From AC-69 sp046728055 (GTDB taxonomy: Bacteria > Actinomycetota > UBA4738 > HRBIN12), in NCBI GenBank assembly GCA_046728055.1, contig JBKPDU010000171.1:1-24140 (forward strand): DNA of 24,140 bases, written 5' to 3'. Under the pieces are notes generated by a model, which was not told the origin of the DNA, did not search any database, and saw only the letters and a list, made by a program, of their open reading frames with translations. Position 1 is the first letter of the stretch. The number at the start of each line of letters is the position of its first letter. Position numbers and translations under genes: made by a program. This document shows positions 20,639 to 24,140 of the stretch, piece by piece.

Positions 20639-21976
20639 CTAGACGCCGGCCACGGTCATCTCGTCGATCAAGATCGTGGGGACACCCACGGCGGTGAAGA
20701 ACCGCAGGTCGTCGCCGATCCCCGCTATACCCTTCAGCATCTCCGGCACGGTGCTCGCCACGGTCATCTCTCGCAGCGGTTCGCCGAGCTCCCCGCCCCC
20801 GATCCGAAGGCCGGTGGCACCCACCGAGAACTCTCCACTGATCGGGTTGGCTCCCGAATGGACCCCCGAAACGTCCTGGATCAGCACCCCTCCCTCGGCT
20901 CGGCGAAGGAGGTCGGCGACCGACGTGGAAGCAGGCTGCACGAAGAAGTTCGTCGTCCCGACGCCCGGCGGGGTCCGGTAGCCGCCGCGCCTGGCGTTGC
21001 CGGTCGAATCCGTTCTCCCTCGCTCGGCCGTGTAGGTGTTGTGGAGGAATGCCCTCAGCGTGCCGTTGGCGATCAGCTCGGTTCGCCCAGTGGGCACCCC
21101 CTCGTCGTCGAACGGCGCCGCGGCCGGTCCATCGAGTGTCCGCCCGTCGTCCACCAGCGTGATCAGCGGCGAGCCCACGTCCTGTCCGAGAAGGTTCGCG
21201 AACAGGGACCGCTGCTTCTGCACCGACTCGGCCGACAGGGCTCCGGCCAGGACCCCGAGGAACGCCGAGCCTGCGAACGGGTCCAACACGACCGGCAGGC
21301 GGCCCGACGCCGGCTTGACGGCGCCGAGCAGCCGGGCCGATCGCTCGACGGCCTCCTGCGCCACCGATCCCCAATCCAGCTCGTCGAGCTCTCGAGCCAC
21401 CCGGTACGACCAGCCGGCCTGGGTCTCACCATCCTGTTCCGCAAGAGCCGAGACGACCGCCCAACAGTCAGTCCGCCCGTAATCGGCGGTGACCCCGGCG
21501 GTGGAGGCGATGGCCACCCGCGACACAGCGTCCCCATATCCCGCCTGATCGACCTTCGTGACCCGGGCGTCGGCGGAGACCGCGTGGTGCTCGAGATCCA
21601 GCGCCACACTCACCTTGCGCTCGGTGCCGAGCCCGGCTTGGTCCTGACGGAACAATGCGGACATCGGCTCGATCGGGGTGCCGGGGGGTAGTTCGTTGAA
21701 CTCGTCCTCGGTGGCGAGCTCCGCGTTCTCTCGGGCCCGGGCCACGGCCGCATGGACCTCGTCGATGGACGGATCGGCCGCGTAGGCATAGCCGAGCCGC
21801 GCGTTGGCGATGAGGCGGATGCCAACGCCCCGCGACTCTGCGAAGGTCAGGCCCTCGACCTCGCCCTTGTGCGCGGTGACCTCCGTCCGTCTGGTCTCCT
21901 CGGCGTAGGCTTCTACGGCCTCGTGGTCCCGGGCAGCTTCAACGGCGGCGGCGGCGAGCTCGGGAAGATCAGCCAC
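20639..21976 (-). CDS. tldE: TldE/PmbA-type subunit of the TldD/TldE protease
   Basis: A 445-residue member of the TldD/PmbA family, the non-metal partner of TldD. The TldD/TldE heterodimer degrades unfolded peptides and in Enterobacteria finishes microcin B17 and processes CcdA. Family features: an N-terminal domain with AESRGVGIRLIANARLGYAY, VVLDPFAGSAFLGVLAGALS in the position of the TldD metal site but without the HExxxH motif, and the C-terminal FDDEGVPTGRTELIANGTL, GVLIQDVSGVHSGANPISGE blocks. GTG at 21976 is chosen because it overlaps the tldD stop by 8 nt and has GGGAGG upstream; the frame's earlier codons only shadow tldD. Confidence 0.94.
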   Translation of the reverse strand: MADLPELAAAAVEAARDHEAVEAYAEETRRTEVTAHKGEVEGLTFAESRGVGIRLIANARLGYAYAADPSIDEVHAAVARARENAELATEDEFNELPPGTPIEPMSALFRQDQAGLGTERKVSVALDLEHHAVSADARVTKVDQAGYGDAVSRVAIASTAGVTADYGRTDCWAVVSALAEQDGETQAGWSYRVARELDELDWGSVAQEAVERSARLLGAVKPASGRLPVVLDPFAGSAFLGVLAGALSAESVQKQRSLFANLLGQDVGSPLITLVDDGRTLDGPAAAPFDDEGVPTGRTELIANGTLRAFLHNTYTAERGRTDSTGNARRGGYRTPPGVGTTNFFVQPASTSVADLLRRAEGGVLIQDVSGVHSGANPISGEFSVGATGLRIGGGELGEPLREMTVASTVPEMLKGIAGIGDDLRFFTAVGVPTILIDEMTVAGV

Positions 21977-23351
21977 CCGTGCCTCCCACGGTGATCCGGG
22001 CGATGCGGAGGCTCGGCGATCCATTGCCGACGGGAACGGCCTGGCCGTCCTTGCCGCACACGCCCTCCCACGAGTCGAAGTTGTCGGCCACGGCGTCCAC
22101 CGCCGACATGACCTCGATGGCCCTGCCGGTGAGGTTCGCGCCGCGAACCGGCGAGGTGACCTCACCCCGTTCGATGAGATACCCCTCCGACACGCCGAAC
22201 ACGAAGTCGCCGGACGCCGGGTTGGTCTGTCCGCCGCCCAGGGCGGCGACGTAGACGCCCCGTTCCGTCGACGACAGGACGTCGTCGGCCTTCGACGGTC
22301 CATCGAGGATGTAGGAGTTGGTCATCCGCGGGATGGGAGGATGCGCGTAGGACTGCCGCCGTCCGTTCCCCGTCGAGGGGACGCCGTCCTTCTCGGCGCG
22401 GAGGCGGTCGTACATCAGACCTTGCAGCGCACCGTCCTGGAACAGGACGGTGCGCTGCGCCGGCACCCCTTCGTCGTCGAACGAGAACGATCCCCAGGCG
22501 TTTGCGATGGTCGCGTCGTCCACGCCGGTGATGAGCGAGGAGGCCACCACCTCGCCGATGCGACCCCGGTACACCGAGGCCTCCTTGTCAACGATGTCCG
22601 CCTCGAGCGGATGCCCGCAGGCCTCGTGGAACAGCACGCCTCCCATGCCCGGCGCGAGAACCACGGGCATCTCGCCCGCCGGCGCGGGACGAGCGTCGAG
22701 CATCGTGACCGCACGCCTGGCCGCGACCTCGGCGGTCGCGGCCGGAGGGTGCGCCTGGAAGAACTCGAGTCCGGCGAGGCCGGCCGGACCGTGGAACCCC
22801 GTTTGGATGATTCCGTCTCGCCCCGCCACAACCTGCACTCCCAATCGGACCCGTGGGCGCGTTTCCTCCACCCAACGCCCGTCCGACGTGGCGATCACGA
22901 CCCTCTGGATCGAGTCGCCGTACGACGCGCTGACCTGGCGGACGTGCGGGCTGAGCAAGCGTGCGACGTCGTCGACCTCGCGCAGCCAGGCGACCTTCTG
23001 CGCAGCGGGCACCGCCCCGACCGGCCGCTCGGCCCGATGAACGACCGGCGGATCTTGGGCCCGAAGGTCGATGACCTGGCCGGCGGTCCCGGCCACACTA
23101 GCGGCGGCTGCTGTGGCCGCTTCGAGCAGGGCATCTCGGTCCAGCCGATTGGAGAACGCGTAACCGAACGATGTCCCGTGTCCGACGCGCACTCCGGCTC
23201 CGCGATCCAGACCGGAGGTCAGCTCTTCGATCTTCCCGTCGTCCAACCGGATCGTGAGTGAGGATCGCTCCTCCACGAACAGCTCGGCGAAGGAGCCGCC
23301 CCGGGCCCGCGAAGCTCGGAGGACCTGGCCGGCGAGTTCTCGGTCGAACAT
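21969..23351 (-). CDS. tldD: TldD metalloprotease subunit
   Basis: The catalytic partner of TldE, 460 residues, cytoplasmic. The zinc-binding HExxxH motif is visible as HEACGH at 242-247, in VLFHEACGHPLEADIV. Other blocks: an N-terminal ELFVEERSSLTIRLDDGKIE, the central FDDEGVPAQRTVLFQDGAL and a C-terminal TNPASGDFVFGVSEGYLIERG. Substrate in this organism is unknown; family roles are peptide degradation and processing of ribosomal peptides. The ATG at 23351 has no ribosome binding site, but TACAAT (23365 down to 23360) sits 8 nt upstream, the classic arrangement of a leaderless transcript. It is translated with tldE by an 8-nt overlap. Confidence 0.95.
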   Translation of the reverse strand: MFDRELAGQVLRASRARGGSFAELFVEERSSLTIRLDDGKIEELTSGLDRGAGVRVGHGTSFGYAFSNRLDRDALLEAATAAAASVAGTAGQVIDLRAQDPPVVHRAERPVGAVPAAQKVAWLREVDDVARLLSPHVRQVSASYGDSIQRVVIATSDGRWVEETRPRVRLGVQVVAGRDGIIQTGFHGPAGLAGLEFFQAHPPAATAEVAARRAVTMLDARPAPAGEMPVVLAPGMGGVLFHEACGHPLEADIVDKEASVYRGRIGEVVASSLITGVDDATIANAWGSFSFDDEGVPAQRTVLFQDGALQGLMYDRLRAEKDGVPSTGNGRRQSYAHPPIPRMTNSYILDGPSKADDVLSSTERGVYVAALGGGQTNPASGDFVFGVSEGYLIERGEVTSPVRGANLTGRAIEVMSAVDAVADNFDSWEGVCGKDGQAVPVGNGSPSLRIARITVGGTGG

Positions 23352-23411
23352 GGGCCGCGATTGTATCGGCGGGCACTTGGTACAGTCCGAACCCGATCGG
23401 CGGAGGAACCC
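23352..23411. promoter_or_regulatory. Divergent promoter region tldD / lipoprotein gene
   Basis: Sixty bases hold TACAAT on the minus strand (23365-23360), 8 nt before the tldD ATG (leaderless type), and TACAGT on the plus strand (23381-23386), 25 nt before the lipoprotein ATG, which has GGAGGA at 23402-23407. The two sides therefore appear to use different initiation modes. No clear -35 boxes. Confidence 0.5.
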
Positions 23412-23933
23412 ATGCACTGGACGGCCATCGTGCTGCTCGTCTGCCTCGCCGCAACGGCCGCCTCCTGCGACCGAGATCGAGACGCGGGTTCCGCGCCGAA
23501 CGGTGACACCCGATCGCCCGGCCAGCCGCCGACCTCCTCCCCCGCTCCCGGCAACGTCTCGCAGGGAACTGCATCGGTCCAGGTGGCGGGCGATCTGGAG
23601 GCGGAGTTCTCCGCGCCGCTCGCTTCGCCGATGACCTATTCGCCGCCGCCAGGCGCCTTCGCGCTTCGGTGGGTGAAAGCGAAGCAGGGCATCGGCATCG
23701 CCAGCCCTGCCTTCACCGGGACTCGGCGAACGTCGCCCGATCTCTCGATCATCATCATCGTGGATGCGGGCGAAACGATCGTGTCCTTCAGCTCCATGAA
23801 GCACGAGTGCAACCTCACGATCGGCAGGGCGAACGCGAACCAGGTCGCCGGCAGCTTCACCTGCGCCGAGTTGAAGAGCGCCGACGGTTCGATGACCGTC
23901 GACGCGTCGGGCCGGTTCTCGGCCTCCGGTTGA
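23412..23933 (+). CDS. Lipoprotein of unknown function
   Basis: A 173-residue lipoprotein. The signal peptide MHWTAIVLLVCLAATAASC ends in lipobox AASC with lipidated Cys19; the following Asp/Arg and a Pro/Ser/Thr-rich spacer (to about 50) lead to a beta-rich outer domain (about 55-173) with two cysteines (HECNL, FTCAEL) that could pair. The pattern of alternating strands ending in DASGRFSASG is common in small actinobacterial surface lipoproteins without known function. ATG at 23412 has GGAGGA at good spacing. Its stop is part of TTGA overlapping the next gene, suggesting an operon. Confidence 0.82.
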   Translation: MHWTAIVLLVCLAATAASCDRDRDAGSAPNGDTRSPGQPPTSSPAPGNVSQGTASVQVAGDLEAEFSAPLASPMTYSPPPGAFALRWVKAKQGIGIASPAFTGTRRTSPDLSIIIIVDAGETIVSFSSMKHECNLTIGRANANQVAGSFTCAELKSADGSMTVDASGRFSASG

Positions 23934-24140
23934 GCGGGCCCGGCACGGCTCGAGATCGCCGAACCCGGACCGACCTGATCGTCCTGGGAGGGCTCACCAG
24001 CGGACTGCTCGTCTGGTACGTGGGGCTGTTCGTGGTCCGGGGATTCTCTTATCCAGTGGGGCCCGATGCGCCGGTGTACCTGTGGTGGACCAGGCTGGCC
24101 GGCCATGACGGGCTCTCGGCCGTGTCGCGCCCCGGAGTTC
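23930..24140 (+). CDS. Membrane protein N-terminus (3'-partial)
   Basis: An open frame runs from TTG 23930, which overlaps the lipoprotein stop as TTGA, to the window end (70 codons, no stop). After a basic start (SGPGTARDRRTRT) comes a hydrophobic helix (DLIVLGGLTSGLLVWYVGL) and then FSYPVGPDAPVYLWWTR, reminiscent of the first loop of multi-pass membrane glycosyltransferases (GT-C type), where an Asp follows the first helix. That assignment is tentative. Opposite-strand frames here show no start signal or family feature. Confidence 0.6.
   Translation, partial: MSGPGTARDRRTRTDLIVLGGLTSGLLVWYVGLFVVRGFSYPVGPDAPVYLWWTRLAGHDGLSAVSRPGV

Noticed and set aside
20277..21374. 365-codon minus-strand frame over the secreted protein and tldE
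   Set aside because: Out-of-frame overlap with conserved tldE; Gly/Arg-rich without family motifs.
22341..23261. 306-codon plus-strand frame opposite tldD
   Set aside because: Antisense shadow of a conserved metalloprotease gene.
20639..23933. RiPP biosynthetic cluster around TldD/TldE
   Set aside because: No precursor peptide, cyclodehydratase, radical SAM enzyme or exporter is visible in the flanking genes.

Overview
The window is a high-GC chromosomal segment, packed with genes on both strands. It carries no insertion sequences, CRISPR array, phage genes or other mobile DNA. The gene content points to an aerobic, Gram-positive-type bacterium of the phylum Actinomycetota, probably a deep-branching environmental lineage. 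Supporting signs are the galU / gephyrin-like glp / three-helix membrane protein neighbourhood, an FmdB/Ruc-like zinc ribbon, a CpaB-type SAF protein, frequent GTG starts, 4-nt NTGA gene overlaps, and several genes whose only visible start signal is a TANNNT box 6-9 nt upstream of ATG. I cannot place it below phylum level.

Region 1 (1-5440, + strand) is the distal part of an aerobic carbon monoxide dehydrogenase operon. It holds the 3' part of form I coxL (active-site signature AYRCSFR), an XdhC protein fused to a C-terminal YHS metal-binding domain, a second XdhC/CoxI protein, the membrane-partner protein CoxG, and a MocA-like cytidylyltransferase. These would mature the Mo/Cu active site (molybdopterin-cytosine-dinucleotide synthesis, sulfuration, insertion) and couple CO oxidation to respiration. 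A 13-bp stem-loop closes the operon.

Region 2 (5462-8427) is housekeeping and small genes: a CAP-domain exported protein, a nitrilase-family amidase with a divergent protein of unknown function, 3-methyladenine DNA glycosylase I, and a small Cys/His-rich protein. Region 3 (8442-12601) has a membrane sensor histidine kinase without a visible response regulator. It is divergent from a row encoding a DUF2330 protein, a cupredoxin lipoprotein, a single-pass membrane protein and a DUF421 membrane protein.

Region 4 (12605-16732, - strand) has tRNA-Ala(CGC), a translin-family protein, a GlpR/SepX-like membrane protein preceded by a cluster of helically spaced palindromes, moaC, a MoeA/Glp gephyrin-like protein and galU. 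MoaC and MoeA/Glp supply molybdenum cofactor of the kind the CO dehydrogenase needs, while Glp with its membrane partner resembles the actinobacterial division module. Region 5 (16895-19834, + strand) has FmdB/Ruc, an S-methyl-5'-thioadenosine phosphorylase that appears to start at CTG, a 58-residue protein, a CpaB/SAF protein and UppP, whose conserved N-terminus lacks a normal start codon. Region 6 (19973-24140) has a secreted repeat-tailed protein, the TldD/TldE protease pair (- strand), a lipoprotein and the start of a membrane protein.

No gene-free stretch exceeds 300 bases. The best candidates for follow-up are the XdhC-YHS fusion, the Glp/GlpR-like module with its palindrome array, the bacterial translin, the recurrent leaderless-type promoters, and the small Cys/His protein beside the histidine kinase. 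Nothing here is clearly a wholly new system.
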